Positions 25,082 through 33,503 of a stretch of DNA of 34,017 nucleotides are shown in pieces; positions within the stretch are counted from its first letter, which is position 1; each line of letters opens with the position of its first letter. The position numbers and the translations under genes are program-made. Source of the stretch: an uncultured Bacteroidota bacterium (GTDB lineage: Bacteria; Bacteroidota; Bacteroidia; AKYH767-A; OLB10); the NCBI GenBank assembly GCA_903922455.1, contig CAIXTT010000188.1, positions 1-34,017 of the forward strand. The letters run 5' to 3'. The notes below the pieces were generated by a model, which was not told the DNA's origin, did no database searches, and worked only from the letters and a program-made list of their open reading frames with translations.

Positions 25082-26011
25082 ATGATGCAAGATATTATTC
25101 CAGCCATTCCCTTAGATATCCTCGAAAAGGAATTATCGAAAGAACGCTTTGTTCGTGTTACGAATAATGGCTCTAATCATCTATACATTGTAAATCATCA
25201 TAACGCTCCAAATGTAGTTCGTGAAATTGGTCGGCTCCGTGAAGTGACATTTAGAGAATCTGGAGGAGGTACGGGATTGGATTGCGACCTTGATCATTTT
25301 GATACGAACGAAAATTGCTACGAACAACTCATTGCGTGGAACCCAGAAGACAAAGAAATTATAGGTGGGTATCGTTTCATTGAGTGTGGAAAAGTGAAAA
25401 AAGATCAAGAAGGAAATTATGAATTAGCCACGGCTGAATTATTTTCGTTTTCCAAAAAGTTCATTGATGATTTTATGCCCTTCACGATTGAGTTGGGAAG
25501 ATCATTTGTACAACCCAAGTATCAACCTCGTCCTGAAAATAGAAAAGGATTGTTTTCACTGGATAATTTATGGGATGGTTTAGGTGCTATTCATATTGAC
25601 TATCCACAAATAAAATATTTTTTCGGGAAAGTAACCATGTATCCACACTTCCAACGCGAAGCGCGTGATATGATATTGCATTTCATGAATTATTTTTTTC
25701 CAGACAAAGAAAATTTAGTGTTGGCGATTTATCCACTCAACATTGAAAATGACATGAGTGTATTTGCACAAGAAATTTCAGGACTTTCCTATAAAGAAGC
25801 GCATAAAATTCTCAACCAGCATGTGCGTGCACTAGGAGAAAACATTCCACCCTTAGTAAATGCCTATATGAATTTAAGTGCCACTATGCGCACCTTTGGC
25901 ACATCGGTAAACGAACATTTTGGAGACGTAGAAGAAACTGGAATTTTAGTCAGCTTAAACGATATTTACGAATCGAAAAAGGAAAGGCATGTGAAGACGT
26001 ATGTGAAGTAG
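25082..26011 (+). CDS. GNAT-fold N-acyltransferase, hemolysin/OlsB type; candidate glycine/ornithine-lipid N-acyltransferase (GlsB-like)
   Basis: Predicted to N-acylate an amino acid with a 3-hydroxy fatty acid from acyl-ACP, the first step of aminolipid synthesis. Length is 309 aa. Family landmarks are EIGRLREVTFRESGGGTG (about residues 54-71), the acidic DCDLDHFD stretch, QLIAWNPEDKEIIGGYRF and FTIELGRSFVQPKYQ. It starts one base after the stop of the upstream O-acyltransferase, so the two are almost certainly co-translated. The older annotation of this family as hemolysin is misleading. The glycine versus ornithine or other head group cannot be decided from sequence. Confidence 0.83.
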   Translation: MMQDIIPAIPLDILEKELSKERFVRVTNNGSNHLYIVNHHNAPNVVREIGRLREVTFRESGGGTGLDCDLDHFDTNENCYEQLIAWNPEDKEIIGGYRFIECGKVKKDQEGNYELATAELFSFSKKFIDDFMPFTIELGRSFVQPKYQPRPENRKGLFSLDNLWDGLGAIHIDYPQIKYFFGKVTMYPHFQREARDMILHFMNYFFPDKENLVLAIYPLNIENDMSVFAQEISGLSYKEAHKILNQHVRALGENIPPLVNAYMNLSATMRTFGTSVNEHFGDVEETGILVSLNDIYESKKERHVKTYVK

Positions 26012-26103
26012 ATTGATCTAACCTATTCATTTTCTGAAAACCTTCAGCATTTATTAATGATATAATTTATTGGTTGATACAGACGATAAAATGGCTCGCA
26101 AAG

Positions 26104-26145
26104 ACGCAGAGCCGCTAAGGCTGCGCTATGACAAATTTTCACGCA
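26104..26145. repeat. 42-bp imperfect direct repeat, copy 1
   Basis: It begins ACGCAGAGCCGCTAAGGCT and ends ACAAATTTTCACGCA. It matches copy 2, which starts 93 bp downstream, at 36 of 42 positions with no gap. The ACGCAGAG(C/G)CGCTAAGG word resembles short interspersed motifs I recall from bacterial intergenic regions, but I cannot name the family. Confidence 0.8.
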
Positions 26146-26196
26146 ATCCCAATAGCTATCCATCGGCCGCCAAAGGCTTGCCGACGGCGCTGCGGT

Positions 26197-26238
26197 ACGC
26201 AGAGGCGCTAAGGCTTCTCTACAACAAATTTTCTCGCA
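26197..26238. repeat. 42-bp imperfect direct repeat, copy 2
   Basis: It begins ACGCAGAGGCGCTAAGGCT and ends ACAAATTTTCTCGCA, with six mismatches to copy 1. The 93-bp period is a multiple of three, which keeps a spurious reading frame open across both copies. The spacer between copies is GC-rich (CGGCCGCC, GCCGACGGCGCTGCGG). Confidence 0.8.
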
Positions 26239-26314
26239 GGCGCAAAGTTTCCAATTATAGCTTTTTTGCTGGGCACTGCTGTCGCAAGGTCAAATTTTAT
26301 CTCATCTAAACCAA

Positions 26315-26350
26315 ATCCGTGTAAATCCTAATTATCCGTGTCATCCGTGT
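26315..26350. repeat. Triple ATCCGTGT motif
   Basis: The octamer ATCCGTGT occurs at 26315, 26334 and 26343; the last two are 9 bp apart. Iterated ATCCGTGT/AATCCGTG strings are familiar from scattered intergenic repeats, and I recall them near GxxExxY-type ORFs. No such ORF is visible here, so this may be a remnant. Confidence 0.6.
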
Positions 26351-26442
26351 TCCATCAAATTATAATCCCAACTAAAACACTTTTCAAGAGTACGATTTTA
26401 TTTTTATCTAGAAGAAAATCAACGCAAATCATAAAAAACCTG

Positions 26443-26566
26443 TGCCTGCCTACCGTCTTGCCTTTGCATAGCTTGTGCCTCCGCTAAAGCTTCAGCGACA
26501 CGCGGACGGCGAAGCGAGGAGCTTGCGCCACCGCTTTAGCGCACGCGCTTAGCATAGGTAGGTGCC
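26443..26566. repeat. GC-rich imperfect inverted repeat (REP/MITE-like structure)
   Basis: Nested complementary arms: CCTACC at 26449-26454 with GGTAGG at 26557-26562; GTG-CTC-type flanks with CAC; and CGCTAAAGC at 26482-26490 with GCTTTAGCG at 26533-26541. The centre (ACACGCGGACGGCGAAGCG) is strongly GC-rich. The whole could fold into a long interrupted hairpin. It has no coding capacity and lies between convergent operons, a common site for REP-like or miniature elements. Confidence 0.55.
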
Positions 26567-26621
26567 ATCAAACACAAATAGCATGAGGAATTTTAAGTTA
26601 CTAAAATTAATCCAATCCCCT

Positions 26622-27251
26622 TTAAAAATTCAACTTCGCATTCTTCGTCGGCGCAATGAAAATGGAGGAAGTTTCGGCAATGTATTTTAGCAATTCTTCT
26701 TTACCCTTTTCTTCCACTACGGAGGTAACAAAAAATGGAGGAGTGTCTTCCCAATCTTCTAACATTGCTTTTCTAAATGCTTCGATGTTATTGTTGAGTT
26801 GCTCCTTGCTAATTTTATCGGCTTTGGTGAATGCAATGGCGATGGCTAAACCATGCTCACCAATGGTTTTTAAAAAGGCCAAGTCTTTTTTTTGTGGTTC
26901 GATACGCACATCTACCAACACAAAAACGGTCAATAAATTTTCGCGCTTGCCTAAGTATTTGTACAAAGTTTTTTCCCATTCGGAACGCATCGATTGCGCC
27001 ACTTTCGCATAGCCATATCCTGGTAAATCGACCAAGTACCATGTTTTGTTGATGAGAAAATGATTGATGGTTTGCGTTTTTCCTGGACTCCCAGAAGTAT
27101 GCGCCAACTCTTTTTTATTCACTAAAAAATTAATGAGCGACGATTTCCCCACATTGGATCGACCAATGAAAGCAAATTCGGGCAAATCGGCTTCGGGAAG
27201 CTGTTCCACCGAACCTGAACTTTTTACAAATGTTGCCGTTTTTACTTTCAC
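26622..27251 (-). CDS. engB: Ribosome biogenesis GTP-binding protein EngB (YsxC/YihA)
   Basis: A TRAFAC-class GTPase needed for late 50S subunit assembly in well-studied bacteria. G1 is GRSNVGKS at residues 30-37, the switch region GSPGKTQTINHF precedes G3 DLPG at 75-78 (followed by YGYAKV, an EngB hallmark), and G4 is TKADK. Length 209 aa is typical. It lies 76 bp downstream of gldC on the same strand and is probably co-transcribed. The first in-frame ATG gives the usual short lead before the G1 motif. Confidence 0.96.
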   Translation of the reverse strand: MKVKTATFVKSSGSVEQLPEADLPEFAFIGRSNVGKSSLINFLVNKKELAHTSGSPGKTQTINHFLINKTWYLVDLPGYGYAKVAQSMRSEWEKTLYKYLGKRENLLTVFVLVDVRIEPQKKDLAFLKTIGEHGLAIAIAFTKADKISKEQLNNNIEAFRKAMLEDWEDTPPFFVTSVVEEKGKEELLKYIAETSSIFIAPTKNAKLNF

Positions 27252-27327
27252 GATTTTTCTCCTTTTTGAATGATTATTTTTTTATCGTTACACCCCTCTA
27301 TCGAAAGGAAACAACAACAAACGAAAA

Positions 27328-27678
27328 TTATTTAATTACTTTTTTCTCTTTTCCGAAGCGATGAGCAAAGGCTTTGATCTCTTTCGCCATCTCACTGTCG
27401 CTGGTGGAACGCTCGTAGGTATCGGCCATACTTGCCAAAGTCTCATACATGAAAAACTCCATTTCCTCCACCGACATCTCATGGGTCCACAAATCAATTC
27501 GCATCGTACTTTTTTCTGCTTTGTCCCAAATAGCTAAAAGCATGGCACTTGCCGGCTTTTGAGCATCGAGGCCAGCATCTTGGGCAAGCCATTGAAGTCC
27601 AACAGGCTGCTTTTCTTCATTCAGCTCCACCATCACTTTAATTTCTGATCGGCGGGCAACTTTGGTGTTAATAGACAT
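27328..27678 (-). CDS. gldC: Gliding motility protein GldC
   Basis: A small soluble protein of 116 aa without signal peptide or membrane segment. It matches GldC from memory in length and in its conserved stretches SEIKVMVELNEEKQPVGLQW, MRIDLWTHEMSVEEMEFF and TLASMADTYERST. GldC is found in gliding Bacteroidota and related non-gliders; its molecular job is unclear and in Flavobacterium it supports but is not strictly part of the core motor. It lies upstream of engB. A candidate -7 box, TACTTTTG, lies 23 nt before the start. Its presence agrees with the T9SS signal on the giant protein. Confidence 0.9.
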   Translation of the reverse strand: MSINTKVARRSEIKVMVELNEEKQPVGLQWLAQDAGLDAQKPASAMLLAIWDKAEKSTMRIDLWTHEMSVEEMEFFMYETLASMADTYERSTSDSEMAKEIKAFAHRFGKEKKVIK

Positions 27679-27700
27679 ATTTCTTTAGTCAGCGAGGTGT

Positions 27701-27708
27701 CAAAAGTA
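27701..27708 (-). promoter_or_regulatory. Candidate -7 promoter box for gldC-engB
   Basis: The minus strand reads TACTTTTG, an exact TAnnTTTG match, 23-30 nt upstream of the gldC ATG. The -33 position holds only a partial match (GTGTG). The same octamer precedes pheT in this window. Tentative. Confidence 0.4.
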
Positions 27709-27791
27709 CGCAATACAAGGCTTATCCACACGTTTCCATATAAATTCTTAAAATTTAGTGCTGAAATTCCCTAATTTAGCCCTTAGAATCT

Positions 27792-30700
27792 ATGGCTAAA
27801 ACGATTTTACGAAAACTTACTTATCTGCTCATCTTTATGCTCTTGGCTCCCTCAGCCAAAGCTCAGTTTACTAGAGGCGTGCAGATGAATTTTGGGAAGA
27901 ACAGAGTTCAATATAATGATTTTTTATGGACTTTCTATCGCTTTAAAAATTTCGATACTTATTTCTACCTAGGCGGGCAAGAACTTGCCGTTTACACCGG
28001 AAGAACGGCAGATGCTGACATTGCAGAAATTGAAAAACTTTTTGATTATCGAATTAATGGTCGATTTCAGTTTATTATTTATAACCGATTGACGGATCTG
28101 AAGCAAACGAATATTGGGTTAGAGGGTGAAGAACAAAATACAAATACAGGTGGATTAACACGCATTGTTGGAAATAAAATTCTGATTTATTTTGATGGTG
28201 ATTATCGCCATTTCCGTGAACAAATTCGTGCTGGTGTAGCACAGGTGATGATAAATCAACTGATGTATGGAGGTAGTATTAAAGATCGTTTGCAAGCATC
28301 GGTATTGTTGAATTTACCGGAGTGGTATGTGAATGGATTAATTGCTTATGTTTCGAAAGGATGGGCGCCTGAAGAAGATAGCAAAATGCGTGATGCAATT
28401 TTAGGAAAGCATTATCGAAATTTTGATAACCTTACCGGACAAGATGCTGAGTTTGCAGGGATGTCGTTGTGGAATTATATTGTGGAGACGTATGGCAAAA
28501 CATCAGTTTCGAATTTGTTGTACATGACACGCATCAACCGAAATATAGAAAACGGTTTTATTTATGTGTTAGGTGTGCCGATGAAAGAAGTTCGGAAAAA
28601 TTGGATTCAGTATTATCAAAATCTTTATGTGGAAGATGATAAAAACAGAAAATTACCCGTTGGTGATCCTGTTTATGTTTTGAAAAAAAAAAATCGTTAT
28701 TTCAGTCAGGTAAGAGTGAGTCCGGATGGAAATCAAATTGCCTATGTGACCAACGATTTAGGAAAGTATAAGGTTTGGTTGTATGATGTGCGTACTAAGA
28801 AAAGAAAAAAAATTGCCAAGGGTGGATATAAGTCGGTGAACCAAGCGATGGATTTAAGTTATCCCACTTTAGCATGGCATCCTTCAGGAAGATATTTGAG
28901 TGCAATCAAGGAAAAGAAAGGAAAGCTCTGGTTAGATTATTATACATTCGGCAAGAAAACAAAACGCGAATCGAATAAATTTTTCTATTTCGAAAAAGTA
29001 CTCGACTTCAGTTATAATTCTTCTGGTTCAGAAATCGTATTATCAGCAGTGCAAAAAGGTCAATCCGATCTTTATAGTTTTATTCCGCGCACTAAAACTT
29101 ATACTCAACTCACGAAAGACCGTTGGGACGATCTTTCTCCAAAATTTGTGATGGACGATCGTTACATTATCTTCAGCTCTACACGCACCGAAGATACTTT
29201 GCGACCGACTCCTATTCGCCAAGCGGATGAGTTAGAAGTACCTCTTGCGAGCGATGTTTTCCTGTATGATTTCATGAACAAGTCAGCTCAACTTTTACAA
29301 CTCACCAATACTTATGGCATCAACGAAACGGAGCCGATTCAATTAGATTCGTCCCATTTCTCGTACCTCAGCGATGAGAACGGAATTAAAAACCGATATA
29401 CCGCTACGCTCGATAGTGCCATTGCCTATATTGATACGGTAATCCACTACCGCTATATTGTAAAATCGGAACCACAAAGTGATTACAAAAGGAATGTATT
29501 GCAACACGATTTGAGCAGCAAAGGAACCAAGTATGCTGAGTTGATGCATTTGAATTCACGCTATCAAATCTTTTTGAATCCGGCTCCATCCTCTTCTTCG
29601 GTACTTACGGAACCACTAAAAAATACAAGCTTACGTATTAAGAATTTTAGAGCTGCTGCTCCTAAAAAAGAAAAATCGCAGAGCGGAACCGCCGTAAAAG
29701 TAGTTACACAAGAAAACTTCTCCACTTCTACCAATACGGAAAAAGTAGCCGACAGCACTTCCATCGATATTAATAATTATGTTTTCCAGTCGGATTTTCC
29801 ACGCAAGAAAAATAAAAAGGAAAAAGAAAAACCAGTTGTAGAAAAACCAGCCGTTGATTCAATAAATTTAGTTGATCCATTTGCACCAAATACAAGTGAA
29901 ACACTTGCAGGAATTATTGCACAAGGTCCTGTGGAAGATTCTGCTTCTTATTTGTTACCCAAGCAACGCAACTACGAATTATCGTTTATGCCAAGTTATG
30001 TATTAACACAACTCGACAATAATTTATTGAATGAAACTTATCAAGCCTACACAGGTGGAGCGGTTTATTTTTATCCAGGATTAAACGCACTATTTAAAAT
30101 TGGATTGAATGATCTCTTTGATGATTATCGTATTGTGGGCGGATTTCGACTCAGTGGAAATTTAAATTCAAATGAGTATTATGTACGTTATGAAAATTTA
30201 AAACATCGACTCGATAAATCCATTTCATTTTACCGCCAAGGGCGCGAGGAAGCAACCAATTTTTCGCTTTATAAAGTGCATACGCACGAAGTGAAATACA
30301 ATGTGCGCTGGCCGTTCAACGATTTAGCAAGCGTGCGTGGAATGGTGGCTTATCGTAATGACCGATTAGCTATTTTGAGTACCGATTTAGTCAATCTCAC
30401 TATACCTAATCAATTCCAACATTGGGGATCAGCGCGGGCTGAATTTGTTTATGATAACTCTATTAACACTGGCTTGAATCTTTACAACGGGATCCGTTAC
30501 AAAGTTTTTGCAGAGCTCTATCAACAACTCGATCAAAAGAATGCCGTATTAGGTGTATTCGGTGCCGACTTCCGTCACTATCTCAAGATCCATCGTCAAC
30601 TCATCTGGGCGAATCGTTTTGCAGCAAGTACATCTATTGGTACGCGTAAATTGATTTACTATTTAGGTTCTACGGACAATGCATTTACCCCGACCGATAA

Positions 30701-31157
30701 TTTCAATTACGATATTCAGATTGATCAAACACAGCAATATGCTTTTCAAGCCTTAGCAACCAACATGCGTGGATTTATTCAAAACATCAGAAACGGAAAT
30801 AGTTTCGCGCTCATCAACAGTGAAATTCGTCTTCCTATATTTCAATACTTAGTCAACAAACCGATACGTTCCGATTTCATTCGCAACTTCCAAATCGTTG
30901 GATTCGGTGATATCGGTACTGCTTGGACAGGTCCAAATCCTTATGACAAATCGAACTCTTTATTTAGAAAAGATTATAATGGAAATCCAATCAGCATCTC
31001 TGTTACGAAAACGGTAGAACCTATTGTTGGCGGATATGGATTTGGATTGCGGAGCAGAGTGCTTGGCTACTTCCTACGTGCCGACTGGGCTTGGGGTGTG
31101 GATGATGGTGTGGTGCAGGAAAGAATATTTTATTTCTCGCTCGGACTTGATTTCTAA
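27792..31157 (+). CDS. Outer-membrane TolB-like beta-propeller protein with degenerate peptidase MA-like domain and C-terminal barrel
   Basis: A protein of 1121 aa with a signal peptide (residues 1-25, ending SAKA-QF). Residues about 45-290 resemble the gluzincin peptidase MA fold, but the HExxH position reads AGVAQ (147-151) and the third-ligand segment WxxEG reads WYVNG, so zinc binding is probably lost. Residues about 300-620 carry TolB/WD40-like blades (VRVSPDGNQIAYVTND, LAWHPSGRYLSAIK, LSAVQKGQSDLYSF). A Lys/Ser-rich linker (about 620-720, PRKKNKKEKEKP) leads to about 400 residues of alternating aromatic strands ending YFSLGLDF, with the terminal Phe typical of outer-membrane barrels. 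The function is unknown; scaffolding or envelope assembly is a guess. It is divergent from gldC. Confidence 0.8.
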   Translation: MAKTILRKLTYLLIFMLLAPSAKAQFTRGVQMNFGKNRVQYNDFLWTFYRFKNFDTYFYLGGQELAVYTGRTADADIAEIEKLFDYRINGRFQFIIYNRLTDLKQTNIGLEGEEQNTNTGGLTRIVGNKILIYFDGDYRHFREQIRAGVAQVMINQLMYGGSIKDRLQASVLLNLPEWYVNGLIAYVSKGWAPEEDSKMRDAILGKHYRNFDNLTGQDAEFAGMSLWNYIVETYGKTSVSNLLYMTRINRNIENGFIYVLGVPMKEVRKNWIQYYQNLYVEDDKNRKLPVGDPVYVLKKKNRYFSQVRVSPDGNQIAYVTNDLGKYKVWLYDVRTKKRKKIAKGGYKSVNQAMDLSYPTLAWHPSGRYLSAIKEKKGKLWLDYYTFGKKTKRESNKFFYFEKVLDFSYNSSGSEIVLSAVQKGQSDLYSFIPRTKTYTQLTKDRWDDLSPKFVMDDRYIIFSSTRTEDTLRPTPIRQADELEVPLASDVFLYDFMNKSAQLLQLTNTYGINETEPIQLDSSHFSYLSDENGIKNRYTATLDSAIAYIDTVIHYRYIVKSEPQSDYKRNVLQHDLSSKGTKYAELMHLNSRYQIFLNPAPSSSSVLTEPLKNTSLRIKNFRAAAPKKEKSQSGTAVKVVTQENFSTSTNTEKVADSTSIDINNYVFQSDFPRKKNKKEKEKPVVEKPAVDSINLVDPFAPNTSETLAGIIAQGPVEDSASYLLPKQRNYELSFMPSYVLTQLDNNLLNETYQAYTGGAVYFYPGLNALFKIGLNDLFDDYRIVGGFRLSGNLNSNEYYVRYENLKHRLDKSISFYRQGREEATNFSLYKVHTHEVKYNVRWPFNDLASVRGMVAYRNDRLAILSTDLVNLTIPNQFQHWGSARAEFVYDNSINTGLNLYNGIRYKVFAELYQQLDQKNAVLGVFGADFRHYLKIHRQLIWANRFAASTSIGTRKLIYYLGSTDNAFTPTDNFNYDIQIDQTQQYAFQALATNMRGFIQNIRNGNSFALINSEIRLPIFQYLVNKPIRSDFIRNFQIVGFGDIGTAWTGPNPYDKSNSLFRKDYNGNPISISVTKTVEPIVGGYGFGLRSRVLGYFLRADWAWGVDDGVVQERIFYFSLGLDF

Positions 31158-31223
31158 AACCAACACATCCATCTAAAATAAACAAATTCACTTTTCAAAT
31201 TAAATATAATAAGCTCCTAAAAA

Positions 31224-32417
31224 ATGATCTCAGCAAAAAAAGTGCAAGAGTTAGCCATACAACAACAAGAAGAAATTGTGGCCATTCGTCGGCATTTGCA
31301 TAGTCACCCGGAATTATCTTTTATGGAGTTTAACACTTCTAAATTTGTTGCAGAGAAATTAACAGCATTCGGAATTCCGTTCAAAGATAAAGTGGCGGGT
31401 ACTGGATTGGTAGGACTCGTCGAAGGAAAAAATCCATCTTCAAAAATCATTGCGCTCCGCGCCGATATGGATGCATTGCCCATCACCGAAACTAACGATG
31501 TGCCTTACCGAAGTCAGAACGAAGGCGTCATGCACGCTTGCGGTCACGACGCACATACATCATCTCTTTTAGGTGCTGCCTCCATCTTGAATCAATTAAA
31601 AGGCGAATTTGAAGGCACTATCAAACTCATTTTTCAACCTGGCGAAGAGAAACTTCCTGGTGGTGCTTCCATGATGATTAAAGAGGGCGTGTTGGAAAAT
31701 CCAAAACCTTCCAGTGTTTTTGGACAACATGTGATGCCTTTTATTCCAGCAGGAAAAGTAGGATTCAGAAGTGGAATATACATGGCGAGTACTGATGAAC
31801 TTTATTTGAAAGTAAAAGGAAAAGGTGGACATGGAGCCATGCCGCATTTAAATATTGATCCTGTGCTAATCACTTCTCATTTAATTGTTGCCATGCAACA
31901 GATTGTTAGTCGTGTAGCCAATCCAATTTTACCGAGTGTACTCTCCTTCGGAAAAGTAATTGCGAATGGAGCAACGAATGTTATTCCAGATGAAGTTTAT
32001 ATTGAAGGCACTTTCCGCACATTGGATGAAAAGTGGAGAGAGGAAGCCCATCAACGTATGCTCGATCTTGCTCATCAATTAGTAGAATCGATGGGAGGAA
32101 AATTAGAATTCGAAATTAGAAAAGGATATCCTACTTTATACAACGACGAAGCGTTAACTGCGCGCGCAAAACAAAATGCAATCGACTATTTAGGAGAAGA
32201 AAACGTGGTTGATTTAAGCATTTGGATGGCAGCAGAAGACTTTGCTTTCTTCTCCCAAACGGCACCGTCCTGCTTCTATCGCTTAGGAACTCGTAATGAA
32301 GCGCGTGGCATTATTTCATCTGTGCATACTCCAACTTTCGACATCGAAGAAAATGCTTTGCAAATTGGAACAGGCCTCATGGCTTGGTTAGCCATTTGTG
32401 AATTACAATCAGCTTAA
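31224..32417 (+). CDS. M20 family metallopeptidase / N-acyl-amino-acid amidohydrolase
   Basis: A di-zinc hydrolase of the M20D (hippurate/IAA-amino-acid hydrolase-like) group that cleaves N-acyl or peptidyl amide bonds. Length is 397 aa. Visible landmarks are HSHPELSF near residue 26, LRADMDALPI at 78-87, HACGHDAH with metal ligands Cys106 and His108, FQPGEE with Glu141-Glu142, the dimerisation-domain motif GKGGHGAMPH and the late MAAEDFAFF. There is no signal peptide, so it is cytoplasmic. It lies 66 bp after the barrel protein on the same strand. The natural substrate cannot be told from sequence. Given the nearby amino-acid lipid genes, an acyl-amino-acid substrate is conceivable but unsupported. 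Confidence 0.92.
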   Translation: MISAKKVQELAIQQQEEIVAIRRHLHSHPELSFMEFNTSKFVAEKLTAFGIPFKDKVAGTGLVGLVEGKNPSSKIIALRADMDALPITETNDVPYRSQNEGVMHACGHDAHTSSLLGAASILNQLKGEFEGTIKLIFQPGEEKLPGGASMMIKEGVLENPKPSSVFGQHVMPFIPAGKVGFRSGIYMASTDELYLKVKGKGGHGAMPHLNIDPVLITSHLIVAMQQIVSRVANPILPSVLSFGKVIANGATNVIPDEVYIEGTFRTLDEKWREEAHQRMLDLAHQLVESMGGKLEFEIRKGYPTLYNDEALTARAKQNAIDYLGEENVVDLSIWMAAEDFAFFSQTAPSCFYRLGTRNEARGIISSVHTPTFDIEENALQIGTGLMAWLAICELQSA

Positions 32418-32449
32418 AAGAATAGACCTTGATTCAATAGAGAAAATAA

Positions 32450-33478
32450 TTACAATCTGTTCTTCAGAAATTCCTCTGCCTTAGCCACCATATTTGCCGA
32501 TCCAATAAAAAGTGGCACTCGTTGATGTAAAGATTCAGGTTGTATCTCTACAATTCGATTGAACCCATCAGAAGCTTTACCCCCAGCCTGTTCAATTATG
32601 AATGCCAAAGGATTGCACTCATAAAGGAGTCTTAACTTGCCATTTTTAGCTTTTCCAGTGGAAGGATAAATATAGATTCCGCCCTTTATCATATTTCTAT
32701 GAAAATCAGCTACCAAAGAGCCAATGTAACGAGTAGAATAAGGGCGATTTGTATCCTTATCTTCTACTTGACAATATTTTACATAGTCTTTTACGCCTTC
32801 CGGAAAATGGCGATAATTTCCTTCATTAATACTGTAAATAGCACCATCTTCGGGAATTTTCATATCCGGATGTGATAGGCAAAACTCTCCTATAGATGGG
32901 TCCAAGGTAAATCCATTAACACCATTGCCAGTCGTATAAACTAACATGGTACTTGATCCATAAATCACATATCCAGCAGCAATCTGTTCTGTTCCTTTCT
33001 GCATAAAATCAGAAACATCAGTAGGACCATGTCTATCATCAGATCGACGATAAATAGAAAAAATAGTTCCGATACTAACATTCACATCAATATTTGAGGA
33101 TCCATCCAACGGATCAATACACACTACATATCGTGCATCTTTAGAAACCTTGCTATCAATTTCTATGAGGTCTTCGTTTTCTTCAGATGCAATTGCGATG
33201 CACTCTCCTCCTGCACCAAGGGCTAAAATGAATTGCTCATTGGCATATACATCCAATTTTTTTTGATCTTCACCTTGAACATTTGTTTCACCGTGATCTC
33301 CTAGTATATCTGCTAATCCCGCTTTGTTCACTTCACGGTTCACCACTTTTGCAGCTATGCCAATGTCTCTTAACAGCCTACTCAACTCACCTTTTGCAAA
33401 TGGAAAATCAATTTGTCTTTCGATAATAAATTGGCCAAGAGTAATAAATCTTTTACCAGGAGTTAACGTTTGAGTCAT
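32450..33478 (-). CDS. fbp: Class I fructose-1,6-bisphosphatase
   Basis: A cytoplasmic gluconeogenic phosphatase converting fructose-1,6-bisphosphate to fructose-6-phosphate. The metal site is visible as SEEN (Glu99-Glu100) and [10 protein letters not shown] (Asp122, Asp125, with the phosphate-binding GSS). [34 protein letters not shown] and [20 protein letters not shown] follow, all class I signatures. Length 342 aa is typical. It is transcribed toward the M20 gene, with only 32 bp between the stops. An exact -7 box lies 26-33 nt upstream. Confidence 0.97.
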   Translation of the reverse strand: MTQTLTPGKRFITLGQFIIERQIDFPFAKGELSRLLRDIGIAAKVVNREVNKAGLADILGDHGETNVQGEDQKKLDVYANEQFILALGAGGECIAIASEENEDLIEIDSKVSKDARYVVCIDPLDGSSNIDVNVSIGTIFSIYRRSDDRHGPTDVSDFMQKGTEQIAAGYVIYGSSTMLVYTTGNGVNGFTLDPSIGEFCLSHPDMKIPEDGAIYSINEGNYRHFPEGVKDYVKYCQVEDKDTNRPYSTRYIGSLVADFHRNMIKGGIYIYPSTGKAKNGKLRLLYECNPLAFIIEQAGGKASDGFNRIVEIQPESLHQRVPLFIGSANMVAKAEEFLKNRL

Positions 33479-33503
33479 GAGGCTATATAAGGATTGAGTG
33501 TAA

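Larger units (their letters stand above)
26012..26621. other. Repeat-rich non-coding region between the acyltransferase pair and engB
   Basis: 610 bp between convergent genes. From left to right it holds a pair of 42-bp direct repeats, a triple ATCCGTGT motif and a GC-rich imperfect palindrome. An AT stem, AATTTTA/TAAAATT, lies near 26591-26610 and has no U-tract. A 79-codon open frame beginning with TTG at 26070 only translates the direct repeats and is not a gene. GC-rich patches stand out against AT-rich surroundings, as in interspersed repeats. No clear terminator for either flanking operon is seen. Confidence 0.7.

Noticed and set aside
26070-26309. 79-codon open frame in the repeat region
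   Set aside because: It starts with TTG, has no recognisable family, and its two similar segments (EPLRLRYDKFSR and EALRLLYNKFSR) are just the translated 42-bp direct repeats. It is more likely non-coding.
26591-26610. AATTTTA/TAAAATT stem downstream of engB, considered as a terminator
   Set aside because: It is pure AT with no U-tract on the minus strand, so it is unlikely to stop transcription.
27792-31157. Calling this protein TolB of the Tol-Pal system
   Set aside because: It is far longer than TolB, has additional pseudo-peptidase and barrel regions, and has no tolQ, tolR, tolA or pal neighbours.
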